Source: Hanleya hanleyi | Lineage: Eukaryota > Mollusca > Polyplacophora > Lepidopleurida > Hanleyidae | DNA length: 64,000 nucleotides | Reading direction: 5' to 3' | Assembly: GCA_036873755.1 (NCBI GenBank) | Contig: JAVTVY010037291.1 | Coordinates: forward strand, 1 to 64,000 | Program-made: the position numbers and the translations under genes | Notes under the pieces: model-generated | Database searches by the model: none | What the model was told of the DNA's origin: nothing | The model's input: only the letters and a program-made list of their open reading frames with translations | Part shown: positions 10,759-19,730 of the stretch, piece by piece | Layout: every line of letters starts with the position of its first letter | Position numbering within the stretch: the first letter of the stretch is position 1

Positions 10759-12927
10759 TTACAAACAATTGTCACAATACCCCAGATATGCGGTACAATA
10801 TCCCTTCTGGACAAGTCTCAGTCGTTCCTTTCCAGACTGTAGTCTTAATGCTAGCAATCTAAATGTCAGAGGCCTTCCAGAAAACATGTCGTTTTCTGGA
10901 TTTCCTGGTACAATTGCCGTACCATTGTTCGGTAATTCAGTCCAATCCAATACAAATGTATGAAAATGTATCCCATCTGGACATATGAAAGGCCAGTACG
11001 GCGCTGAACGCCACAGCGGTACCACTAAGGTACCAGTCACTTTATTCACAGTCATGTATTTCCACACTTCCAAGATCAGACAAGGAGGTGGAACAACCCA
11101 GTTATTATCGCATGACCAATCTTGTGCAAAAGCATCCACCCCTTCTGTTCCTTCTACATAAAACAGACTGTTGAATCGTTTGCACTTTGCATTGTAGTTA
11201 CTTGCAAATCGGTCTACTGTATGAGGACCCCATCTCCCATCCAAATATTTGAAACTAGGAACACCAATCCCCCAATCATTGAAGTCAATAAATTTGCTCA
11301 ACTGGTCAGCTCTCTGATTTTGTTCACGAGGAACCCATTGTACATCCAGTTTTATACCATGAGTCGAACAGCAATCATAGATACTGACTGCTATAAACTG
11401 CAGCTTCTCTTTCTTGCTGCCCACCTCCACAATTCTGGAGACATTCTGGTTATCTGTGAACCACTTTACAGACTGTCCTTGAAGACGATCTTTCATCGCC
11501 TCAAGCAGTCTTGACACTGCCACTAGTTCACGCCATGTGGAACTCTCTTGGGCTTCCGTTTCAGTCCACTTACCATGGACCACAAGGTCATTATGTTCAA
11601 CGACATAACCCGCATAGCCTATTCCAGAAGCATCTGAAAATGCCAACACGTCATTGTAATTTATTTGGCCCCAAGTTTGACCCTGCAGTCTATCGACACC
11701 TTCGAACCAGAAATAAAGTTCTCTTACCGCATTTGCATCCACAATGACTTTAGAAAACCAATTCTGTCTACTGTCGACACAGTACTGTAAGAACCTTGTC
11801 TGCAGTTGTGTTATCTTACCACAACAATCCGTGAGAGAAATTATTTGTCCCACTATAGATGCAATCAGCATAACGGAAACTACACTTCCTTCAACTTCCA
11901 CACGTTGCAAAACCGAACTGATGTAACGTTTTAGTTTACAAATCCTAGACTCCTTTGCAAACAACCTTGCATGTTTGCAGTCAAAGCAAACACCTAACCA
12001 TAGCTGCATATCACTAGGTTCCCAACACGAATTGACATCATGCGGAATAAATCCGGCATTTATCAAGTCCGACCGTACTAACTTGCTATGCTTGGTAGCA
12101 ACGTTTTTACTTCCAGCTCCACCCATTCCATCGTCTAAATACAATATAATTCGAATTCCTAGTCCTCTCCATCTTTTGACCAGGACCCGGCATAACTTTG
12201 TAAACACATATGGAGCGGTGGAAATGCCAAAAGCTAAAACGTTGAAGACAAAATACCTGATTTTCCCCCCAAAATTCCAAGAAAACCCCAAATATCGACG
12301 ATGTCCTTCAAAAATTGGGATGTGATGATAAGCACTCCTGATGTCCAAAGTAAACAAGAAATCACCTTTGTCAAACATGGACTTTGCAACTTGGATGCCT
12401 TCCAAAGAAAATTTATGTTTCAATAAACAGTTGTTTATATGTCTAGCATCCAAAATCAGTCTTTTCTTTCCTGCATCGTTAATATCGACCGTTAAAGGAT
12501 TCACAACTGTAGGAGGGTCCTCTACTTCAGAAACACAACCTATTTTACAAAGCCGATCTATTTCTGTTTCTACAAACACACTGTTTACTACAGCCGATTT
12601 ATTGTTTCTCAAAATCGCTTCTTCTGGTTCTTGTACAAAAGGGAGAACATAGCCATTCATAATTATATTTAAGACCAGAGGGGGCGCACCTATTCTTTCC
12701 CAAAAACCGCAATGTTGTTTCAGACGTCCAACGGGACTAAGCCCCTCCCCCAAATCATCGAAATCAAGACCACTCTCATCAACCAATGAAGGCGAAGATT
12801 CTTCCCTTGAATATTTTAACCCAGATTCATCATCATTGAACACGGTGCCACATGTCACCACGCATGCTTCACTCATGGCATCACTACCTTGCACCCGTTG
12901 CCCCAGTGGAAATTTCCTTTCCCCCAA
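10759..12927 (-). CDS. DIRS-order reverse transcriptase / RNase H / methyltransferase-like polyprotein
   Basis: A single 722-residue frame. The RT domain is at about 110-340, with LDIRSAYHH carrying Asp195 and the YLDDG box carrying Asp265/Asp266. RNase H is at about 425-550 with an apparently complete acidic set: Asp432 (SDAS), Glu467 (WRELVA), Asp492 (TDNQ) and Asp541 (RADQLSK). The C-terminal part (about 565-670) has DRFAS, VDAFAQDW and NWVVPPP. These resemble the Dam-like N6-adenine methyltransferase module of DIRS1/PAT elements, but the usual NPPY-type motif reads VPPP, so activity is doubtful. The N-terminus overlaps the gag frame by 55 bp in another frame, which suggests frameshifting or reinitiation. 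No stops interrupt it, so the copy is young or recently active in this gene. Product: cDNA synthesis from element RNA. Confidence 0.93.
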   Translation of the reverse strand: MGERKFPLGQRVQGSDAMSEACVVTCGTVFNDDESGLKYSREESSPSLVDESGLDFDDLGEGLSPVGRLKQHCGFWERIGAPPLVLNIIMNGYVLPFVQEPEEAILRNNKSAVVNSVFVETEIDRLCKIGCVSEVEDPPTVVNPLTVDINDAGKKRLILDARHINNCLLKHKFSLEGIQVAKSMFDKGDFLFTLDIRSAYHHIPIFEGHRRYLGFSWNFGGKIRYFVFNVLAFGISTAPYVFTKLCRVLVKRWRGLGIRIILYLDDGMGGAGSKNVATKHSKLVRSDLINAGFIPHDVNSCWEPSDMQLWLGVCFDCKHARLFAKESRICKLKRYISSVLQRVEVEGSVVSVMLIASIVGQIISLTDCCGKITQLQTRFLQYCVDSRQNWFSKVIVDANAVRELYFWFEGVDRLQGQTWGQINYNDVLAFSDASGIGYAGYVVEHNDLVVHGKWTETEAQESSTWRELVAVSRLLEAMKDRLQGQSVKWFTDNQNVSRIVEVGSKKEKLQFIAVSIYDCCSTHGIKLDVQWVPREQNQRADQLSKFIDFNDWGIGVPSFKYLDGRWGPHTVDRFASNYNAKCKRFNSLFYVEGTEGVDAFAQDWSCDNNWVVPPPCLILEVWKYMTVNKVTGTLVVPLWRSAPYWPFICPDGIHFHTFVLDWTELPNNGTAIVPGNPENDMFSGRPLTFRLLALRLQSGKERLRLVQKGYCTAYLGYCDNCL

Positions 12928-13931
12928 AACATGTAATATATCTTCCTGTCGTCAACAGTGAAGAAATTGGATTCATTTTTAACCAAATTTGTTTTCTTGT
13001 CATCCAAATACCTGCCATTATTTGAGTTAAATTGATCATAGACAGGTTCCCCATTTTGGGATGCTTTTTTCTCAACATTTCTTTGCTCGAAAACTGACTG
13101 AATAAAACAATTTTTGTCAACAACCAAACAAGGAGAAAATACACTTATCTTATCAGATTGCTGAGTAAGTCCAGATCCAAACCTCTGGGGACATTCTTCG
13201 CGCCAATGCCCAATTTTACCACAGTTCCAACAGTTTCCACGTTTATTCTGGCCTCCAGTAGCAGACCATCTTGGTCTGGTGGCAGTGGAAACAACCGCAG
13301 GAACGTCCAGCGAGCGCTGCCCAGGAGTACCGGCACCGTCCCCGGTTTTCCCCGATCTTCTGAAATAAGGTCGCTGTCTCTTCGCTTTGACCTTCTGTCT
13401 GGCCCTGGATTCCGCCTTGATAATTCGTTTTTCGTCGTCGCTATCTGACGCTAACTGTACGTGCTGTACATATTCGTTGACGGTAGCCCATCCAAAGTCG
13501 GAAATATCCGCAAGTTTCACCAGTTTTTGACGTTCAGCAACCAGTTCCATACCTTCGCGTAACGCCTCTCTTGCTTTGTCAAGCTTGTCGTCCGATGGAC
13601 GTTTCCCATCAGTTACTTTCAAATGTTCGTTCACTGTATCCATCGAGTCAGCGATTTTTAGATTAACTTTGTATTGTTCCTCGTTGGACTTCTTTCGGAA
13701 TTTCGGCATGTTTTCATCCAGTCTCATTCTCTTAATCTCTGAAACCGTCGACGACATCAGCTCTTTCTGATTGTTCAACAACTCATCCTTCATGCTGTTG
13801 AATTTTAAAGAAACTAAATCGGACATTCTGTCCAAAACTACGTCTGCCATCGCGGCAACTTGACTCTTAACAACCGACTCCAAGTTATCATTTCTTTTGG
13901 CCGTCGCGTCCTCGCTCGAACCGCTCGCCAT
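12873..13931 (-). CDS. DIRS-order Gag-like protein with CCHC knuckle
   Basis: This 352-residue frame has a charged, probably helical N-terminal half (residues 1-190), a basic linker (about 175-205) and a classical zinc knuckle C-x2-C-x4-H-x4-C at residues 234-247 (CWNCGKIGHWREEC). That arrangement is what retroelement Gag nucleocapsid proteins show, and binding of element RNA is the expected role. The start codon at 13931 lies about 30 bp inside the 5' repeat at 13962-14031, a short leader as expected for the first ORF. Its C-terminal 110 residues are low in recognisable features and overlap the start of the RT frame. Confidence 0.85.
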   Translation of the reverse strand: MASGSSEDATAKRNDNLESVVKSQVAAMADVVLDRMSDLVSLKFNSMKDELLNNQKELMSSTVSEIKRMRLDENMPKFRKKSNEEQYKVNLKIADSMDTVNEHLKVTDGKRPSDDKLDKAREALREGMELVAERQKLVKLADISDFGWATVNEYVQHVQLASDSDDEKRIIKAESRARQKVKAKRQRPYFRRSGKTGDGAGTPGQRSLDVPAVVSTATRPRWSATGGQNKRGNCWNCGKIGHWREECPQRFGSGLTQQSDKISVFSPCLVVDKNCFIQSVFEQRNVEKKASQNGEPVYDQFNSNNGRYLDDKKTNLVKNESNFFTVDDRKIYYMFWGKGNFHWGNGCKVVMP

Positions 13932-13961
13932 GTTGTAACAAAAGGTAAATCCGCCGAGCTT

Positions 13962-14031
13962 AAAAATAAGAAAGCGTGATAACGTGAAGACAGAAGTTTC
14001 AAACTATACGCTGAACCGTTTGAAACTATAT
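13962..14031 (-). repeat. 5' split direct repeat (A1) of the DIRS-order element
   Basis: AAAAATAAGAAAGCGTG is followed directly by a 55-bp match to the GATAACGTGAAG...AAACTATAT segment found in the repeat units at 7831-7883 and near 8712-8764. Relative to those units about 175 bp between the two blocks are absent. The outer edge (14031) corresponds to the internal A2/B1 junction in the left-hand array, as expected for the element's 5' terminus. Promoter function is inferred from position only. Confidence 0.7.
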
Positions 14032-15180
14032 TTGTAGTGTGCATGCTTGTTGGTGCTACGTCGTAACTCGTGTTTCGCCTCGCTTCACTTGTGACTGGGG
14101 ACCGTATGAACATCATGTAACAGAGACGGTCACGATATTCACGTGAGCGTGATAGATATGATACTCAGTCAAAAAACCAGCTTCGGGTAATTTAGAAAAA
14201 AGAGTACACATCAGTGATACGGACAGGAATACCAAGCGGTCGGACTTGGCGATGTTGATCCAGCACACCCAAAACACAAACTACAAGACGTTGTGAGAAC
14301 TACTTCAACTTGGAGTTTTCAAGTCAACCCCTACAAATTACATTTTGGAAATCGTTGTTTGCACATGATCCAGATTAATCCCACACTGCAACCTTGGTAA
14401 TACTTCAATACCAAGAGCTGTTGATGCCCGAGAACTTACATTTATTTCTGCACGAAGAATGTGTATAGTCAAATCTGAAAGTAGGAAATCCCCTAAGAGG
14501 ATACCAACCATCATGTGTCCGAGCCTGAGGAACCTAGAGTGGAAATCTTCGACATCACCAAAAGCTGCTGTCATTACTTCATATATGCAGATGTTAAGTG
14601 ACAATTTCTCGCCATTTTTAAACGCCTTGTCTTCTCTGGGCTGAACTGAGAGAAATTTTTCTCTCTAATATGTGACTCCTTTGGAAGCTATATTTTGGGG
14701 CTTGCATGGTTTTCAAGTCAATACAATCAAGATCGCACATTCATTGCTTTATTTTCAAGAAGTTGCCGTCGATTTATAGATGATTTATTACACGAGTGAA
14801 ACTGATATTCAATCTTAATACTAGAGAAAAACTGCGAGATTCATTGTATGACTGATTACTTGTATAATTCCTTCTGAGGTTAACTCAGACATTGATTATC
14901 AAATAAGTTTTATTTGTTAGCCTATTCTTCTTAGCAGATTTGTTTTCCATCCATCGCGGTTATTGCTATATCTGGTCTCTCAGGCACGTTTGGGAGTTCA
15001 TCATATTCGGACGAGACTGACTGACAAATCCTGGCAAAGCTCATTCAGTAAATCTATTTTTGGCTCTTCGATGACTCCGGAAAACTCCAGGACTATATTT
15101 TATGTATGCATAGGGTTCAGCTATTAAAAAATGTTCTCATTCTACCGAGAAAATGTGCCGGAGTGTACCATGGTATACTG
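14032..15180. other. Gene-free stretch
   Basis: Overlapping open frames of 88 codons (minus, 14338-14604) and about 61 codons (plus, 14459-14644) share the same DNA. Neither has a recognisable domain. An old exon or transposon relic is possible but not supported. The remainder is AT-rich and unremarkable. Confidence 0.4.
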
Positions 15181-15290
15181 GGACAGTTCCGCTTAAGCCG
15201 GTGCTAGGGGCCGTGTGGATACTTCATTGTCTCCACATGAACATCTGCAATAACAGCGCGGCTGAGATACTAAGGCTACAACCGAGAATC
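15181..15290 (+). repeat. Short relic of the RT-element 3' region
   Basis: AGTTCCGCTTAAGCCGGTGC and the following GGGGCCGTGTGGATAC, then a GAGATAC word, parallel the sequence just downstream of RT frames at 43885-43985. They also match, inverted, 19690-19725 and 48445-48475. It marks another decayed insertion of that family. Confidence 0.5.
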
Positions 15291-15797
15291 CACCGAATTC
15301 TCGGGTCTGAATGTTAGGTGTCGACGAATGCTTTCCTGTAGAGTCATATGGTTGCTTTTTAGTCGCCAGACGTCGTCAATTTTTCCCACCTCTTGCATAT
15401 CGCTCCAGCTGTAAGATACTGTACCATGGACTTGTCATGGTTTTACAATGGCATACTACAATTACCATCATGTTACATGTACCAAGGTAATTTGGGTCAA
15501 TTTTGGCATGTCACCAATGGTGTAGCTGTGGTATAGTTTTACTATCGTATATAATGGCTATACCAGTCTCAGGCTATGGCATTTGGGAAGAAAATTCATG
15601 GTACCTCTCCCTAAACTACTGATTGACCACCAAAGAAAATTGTTTGATATCAAAAGTGCCTTATAATTGCCGAGATATGGATCTGGAACAGAGAATCGAC
15701 ATTCATCCTGGCCCTAAAACACAAGTTTCCACACGAGAATGGCCAATCGATGAGTCATATTTTAACAAAGAGTGGAATACTGATGATGGGACGACAG
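15291..15797. other. Left flank of the inverted-repeat element, no gene
   Basis: Apart from a 61-codon frame at 15623-15808 without recognisable features, nothing is seen. It bears no resemblance to the right flank beyond 23315. Confidence 0.4.
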
Positions 15798-17460
15798 CAG
15801 TAGTATAGAAAACCCCGAAAAGGTCGTATTTTGCCGGGGGAGGTAACTCTTGCATCCGACATGGGGCGCCACCAGCTCAAGAGACCAAAAACTACCTCCA
15901 ACACAGAAGAGTTCCAATGGGGAGGTAACTCTTGATGCACTTTTGTGATTTTTGACATATTGCTGGTTATCTCCCCTGATTCGAAAAATTGCATATTAAA
16001 TCTATACGGGAAAATGCATGTATGGGGTATGGATGGTCCGATCGGGTCGTATGAGGTATCAATGTGAAGCATTCGTGAAGGCGCATCTGATGGACTGGGT
16101 GTGGAGTTGGATTATCGTCATTCTGCGCATGTGCGGTAAACCAAGGGTATGGAAAAAGACGTTTTGGGATCTAGGGGAGCCACTAGTGGTCCGATGGAGT
16201 TGTATGAGGTATCAATGTGAAGCCTATGTGAGGAGGCATCTGACTGGACTAGTGTCTCGGTCGTTGTCAACATTCTGCGAATGTGCAAACAGGGAATTGT
16301 GGGAAAAGGGCATTGGAATGAACGTTTCTGGGTGGGCCACTAGTGGTCCTATCGAGTCGTATGAGGTATCAATGTGAAGGATACGTGAGGGGGCATCCGC
16401 CTGGGCTAGTGTGTCGTTCGTGTTCAACATTCTGCGCATGCGCGGACAGGGAATTGTGGGAAAAGGGTATGGAAATAGACTTTTTGGGGTCTAGGTGAGT
16501 CCCTAGTGGGCCGATGGGGTCGAGTGAGGTATCGTTGTAAAGGATACGTGAGGGGGCATCCGCCTGGACTAGTGTGTCGACCGTTTTCGACATTCTGCGC
16601 ATGCGAAGACAGGGAATTGTGGGAAAAGTGCATTGGAAGGAACGTTTTTGGGTCTAGGTGGGCCACTAATGGTCTGATTGAGTCGAGTGAGGTATCAATG
16701 TGATGCATACGTGAGGACGCATCCGCCTGGCATCCGTCTTCATTCTGCGCATGCGCAGGCAGGCCGTAGTATGGAAATAGACATTTTGAGGCCGATATGG
16801 AACACTATTGGTCCGAATGTGTCTAGGGAAGTCTTATTTTGTAGCTCTCGGGGTGTAGACCACGACTTGAAGGGATGTTCACGTCACCTGTGACGTCACT
16901 GGTGACGTCATCAGTGAGAGTAGTAGCGAAAGCGGGAGTTTCGGTGCGATGGAGTGCATTTGGAGTAGATAACGGCCTATTTTTCCATCCAACTACCTGG
17001 TTGAGTTACTGTGAGTGTGGGTGTATGCGCGCGTGTCTGTGAGTGAGTGAGTGAGTGAGTGTGAGTGAGTGAGTGAGTGTGAGTGAGTGAGTGAATGAGT
17101 GAGTGAATGAGTGAGTGAGCGAGTGTGAGTGAGTGAGTGAGTGAGTGAGTGAGTGAAGCGTGCACAACGCCCCTGAGGCGTCCCCAACGCCCGTCTTAAC
17201 GCATGGACGCACTAACGACGGTGAGTGAGTGAGTGAGTGGGATCCGACTGGACTAATGTATCGTCCGTTTTCATCATTTTGCGCATGCATAGTCTGGCCG
17301 TAGTATAGAAAGCAGGCATTTTGGGATCGGTGAGTGGGTGAGTGAGGGAGCGAGTGAGGGAGTGAGTGAGTGAGGTAGTAAGTGAGTGAGTGAGTGAGGA
17401 AGTGAGGTAGTGAGTGAGTGAATGAGTGAGTGAGTGAGTGAGTGAGTGGTCATATAAGGT
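15798..17460. repeat. Left inverted arm with subrepeats and GAGT microsatellite
   Basis: After about 220 bp of terminal sequence come five imperfect units of about 156 bp (16030-16790). Each contains a GAGGTATCAATGTGAAG-like word, a GCGCATGCGC-type palindrome, GGGAATTGTGGGAAAAG and GGTCTAGGTG. The inner part at 17262-17345 matches the inner end of the right arm. GAGT tetranucleotide runs at 17038-17155 and 17220-17450 have expanded inside the arm. The minus-strand frames rich in T-H-S-L are by-products of this microsatellite. Confidence 0.8.
16881..16915. promoter_or_regulatory. Cluster of CRE-type TGACGTCA motifs
   Basis: Two perfect TGACGTCA palindromes lie at 16891-16898 and 16903-16910, with a CACGTCAC half site just upstream. 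They lie at the inner side of the left arm, about 600 bp before the ATPase gene. The same motif pair recurs in the diverged arm relative at about 53918-53940, so conservation within the family is plausible. CREB/ATF binding is inferred from the consensus only. Confidence 0.45.
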
Positions 17461-17510
17461 CGTTTGTACACCATTAGCCTCAGTCTGTATCCATCCGTTG
17501 ACAGGGTACC

Positions 17511-18228
17511 ATGTCGAGTACATGTCCGTTCTGTCAAAAGACACTCTCTCGTCGCGACAATATGCTCAGACATATGCGTCTAACGCATAGACGAGAGACA
17601 CCACCAAGTCCCGCTATAGGTCCACCAAGTGGCGTAGAACATCCCTATACGATGACGGTGAGCGGCCCTACGGGGTGTGGAAAGACGTCCTGGGTGATGA
17701 AGTTCTGATGAAGGTGTGGCAACCCCAGCTCCGACACGCGTTGTATGGTGTTATAGCCAGTGGCAGCCCGCCTACGAAACTACGCGATTACAGAATGTGA
17801 GCTTTGTCCCAGGAATTCCTCACGACATAGACGAACCCTATTACTTCGATTCCGAGCAGACCAACGTGGTAGTGCTCGATGATCTGATGAGTGCGGCCAA
17901 GGACAATTCGAAAATCGCCGACCTATTCACAAAAGGGTCCCATCAGCGCAATCTGTCCGTCATCTATTTAACTAAGAATCTCTTTCCTCAAGGGAAGGCG
18001 TCCAGAGATGTTGCCTTGAACTGCCAATACTTTGTGTTGTTCTCCAACCCCATCGACAGCGCACAAATCCGTGTGTTTGGTAGCCGAATTTATCCTCAGA
18101 ATATCGACCATTTCATGCAGGCGTTTCAAGGGGCGACAAGTCGTCCGTACGGCTACCTGTTCGTAGATTTAAAAGCCCATACCTCCGAAGATCGTCGGCT
18201 GACTCGGCGAGGGATCACCGCAACGTAA
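17511..18228 (+). pseudogene. C2H2 zinc finger plus P-loop (A32/FtsK-like) ATPase, frameshifted
   Basis: The first frame (17511-17708) starts with a C-x2-C...H-x4-H zinc finger at residues 5-27 and reaches a Walker A box GPTGCGKT. It stops a few codons later. The second frame (17716-18228, shifted) continues with WCYSQW, a Walker B stretch VVVLDDL and the block LFTKGSHQRNLSVIYLTKN, the last being a sensor-like strand. This order matches the packaging-type ATPases found in Polinton/adintovirus-like invertebrate elements. A frameshift, and probably a short deletion between Walker A and WCYS, break the gene, so no active enzyme is expected. The assignment to packaging rather than another P-loop role is inference; no capsid gene accompanies it here. 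Confidence 0.75.
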
Positions 18229-18760
18229 TATACCCCTACACCATTCGCCGAGTCCACTCCTGGCAGAGCAGCAGCAGCAACCCGCTCCCGTGCAGCGTGT
18301 CCCCTTCATACCATTAGTCCCCGAATACCACCCAACCGTGAAGGACCAACCCAAACCCGTACAAGGGAATGAACACAATGTGAACTCGAGACTATGGAAG
18401 CATTTGTTCACAGAAAGAATGGACGCCGAGGTGGGCGAGATGTTGGAGGCCACAGGAAACAAGTTTCACCGCAAAGGGTATTCGAAAGAGGAAGCCGCAA
18501 TGTTAGCCCATAATACTTTGGCACCCAGACTACTACGGGCTTTACGTCAGCAGTATGCCCACCTCCTGACCCATATAAAATTGCTGGACAAGGACCCGGT
18601 CCATATGGAAATCGAAAGAACAGCGTCGATGTTGAAAACCTCGGGCATGAACTGGAAAGCGGCGTATGTCACAGCAATAGCACAAAAGAAACATTTGTTC
18701 GAACGCATCATTAAGATCAAAAATAGACCACATGGCGCCATCTTCCTCATTTCACCATGA
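18203..18760 (+). CDS. Element-encoded helical protein (unknown)
   Basis: The frame is open from about 18203. No clear ATG starts it, and the first Met-like position usable is uncertain. It has a Q/P-rich N-terminal stretch (18266-18300), then a predicted helical, charged region. The last 50 residues (around DPVHMEIERTASML...KKHLFERII) follow the same spacing as the C-terminal half of the second zinc-finger gene at 20.75-21.06 kb, suggesting a shared fold. It may originally have been the C-terminal part of the ATPase gene or a separate protein. Its stop codon overlaps the next start as ATGA. No known family is recognised. Confidence 0.5.
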   Translation, partial: LGEGSPQRNIPLHHSPSPLLAEQQQQPAPVQRVPFIPLVPEYHPTVKDQPKPVQGNEHNVNSRLWKHLFTERMDAEVGEMLEATGNKFHRKGYSKEEAAMLAHNTLAPRLLRALRQQYAHLLTHIKLLDKDPVHMEIERTASMLKTSGMNWKAAYVTAIAQKKHLFERIIKIKNRPHGAIFLISP

Positions 18761-19128
18761 GCACAAAAGAGTCCACATTGTTTGAACGCAACAACGAGGA
18801 TATTCTAGCCGAAGCGTTACGTCAAGCCAATGTCGATGCTATTATTGATACAGCTCAAGGTGGAATCACCGTTCAGCACCAACGCATGCGTTGTCATCTT
18901 ATCACATTCATAGATGACATCCAATGGGTGACACGGGTATGTCTTCTGCTGCATAAGAAACAGATAATACCCAATGAGGATACCAACACAACTACCCGCG
19001 CCCAGAATCTGCTGACCCTGCATGAGGCATTTCAAACCTTTATGGAGACCCAGCTGGAGACGGGAAATTATCTTCTTCAACCTCCAACATCAACGTCCAG
19101 TGATGATGGACATTGCATAACGCGTTGA
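18757..19128 (+). CDS. Element-encoded 123-residue protein (unknown)
   Basis: The ATG at 18757 overlaps the preceding stop (ATGA, 18757-18760). Such tight packing is typical of viruses and mobile elements and unusual for animal host genes. The product is predicted soluble and mostly helical (residues 10-110) with a Ser/Thr-rich tail. It has no transmembrane segment, no zinc motif and no recognised domain. The frame is intact, unlike its neighbours, although selection cannot be judged from one copy. Confidence 0.5.
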   Translation: MSTKESTLFERNNEDILAEALRQANVDAIIDTAQGGITVQHQRMRCHLITFIDDIQWVTRVCLLLHKKQIIPNEDTNTTTRAQNLLTLHEAFQTFMETQLETGNYLLQPPTSTSSDDGHCITR

Positions 19129-19329
19129 GACAGGTATTGAGACGGGCGTTGAGACGGACGTTATGGCGTTGAGATGGGCGTCAAAGCGTAACAACGGGCG
19201 TTGATGGGCGTCACTGCATTTCGATGTATTGGTGTCTAGAAAAATGAGAGCATTTGAGCTAATTCACCAGGGCGTTGAAGCGTTAAGCTAAGCGTTGACG
19301 GGCGTCTATAAAAGGAAGTGTATTGCTAA
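19129..19329. repeat. GCGTTGAGACGGGC-type short repeats
   Basis: The words GCGTTGAGACGGGCGTTGA, GGCGTTGAGATGGGC and GGGCGTTGATGGGCGTC recur irregularly. The same vocabulary is found at 21950-22035 and, inverted, near 17160-17215. It therefore brackets the coding part of the element on both sides. Function unknown. Confidence 0.55.
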
Positions 19330-19730
19330 TTACAAGCGTCTAGTCCGTCATTCATAATTCAGCCGTCGTCCATTAGAGAATATCCGCGTCCATAATCCAA
19401 AGACCCATTCCATATTCCATATAACAGTATTAGCACCAAATTCAAAAAGACAATCATAGTATACATAAACATAGGCTTGTTTCCTGCAAGAGAGAAGCGG
19501 TCAACAGTTTTCAATGATGCCGGCAAGACATCATGATGTTCCAAAAATATCAAATCCGTATCGCTGATCAGTATTCTTAATCCAAAATATTCGTTGTAAA
19601 GTCGTCATCTAAAGAATGATGTATCTCAGTCACGCTTTGATTGTGACTGTTCATATGAGTACCATGAGGATCTTGAAATACATGGGTTCCTACGGCCCCT
19701 AGCCCCGGGTTAAGCGGAATTAGACACAAG
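19330..19730 (-). mobile_element. 3' untranslated region of nested RT element
   Basis: This is downstream of the RT stop on the minus strand. The distal 200 bp match the solitary relic at 4122-4335 and part of the copy at 47985-48170. The proximal part contains the GCTTAACCCGGGGCTAGGGG motif also present at 43890 and 48455. The sharp left edge (19330) is the 3' end of the inserted element. Confidence 0.65.

Noticed and set aside
10769..12652. Plus-strand frames across the RT region
   Set aside because: They are antisense shadows of the 722-residue RT/RNase H frame, which has all catalytic motifs.
14338..14644. Overlapping frames on both strands suggesting a small gene
   Set aside because: Neither frame has a recognised motif, splice signals or a relative in the window.
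16977..17573. Long minus-strand frames rich in T-H-S-L
   Set aside because: They are translations of the GAGT microsatellite in the left arm; all frames are open for the same reason.
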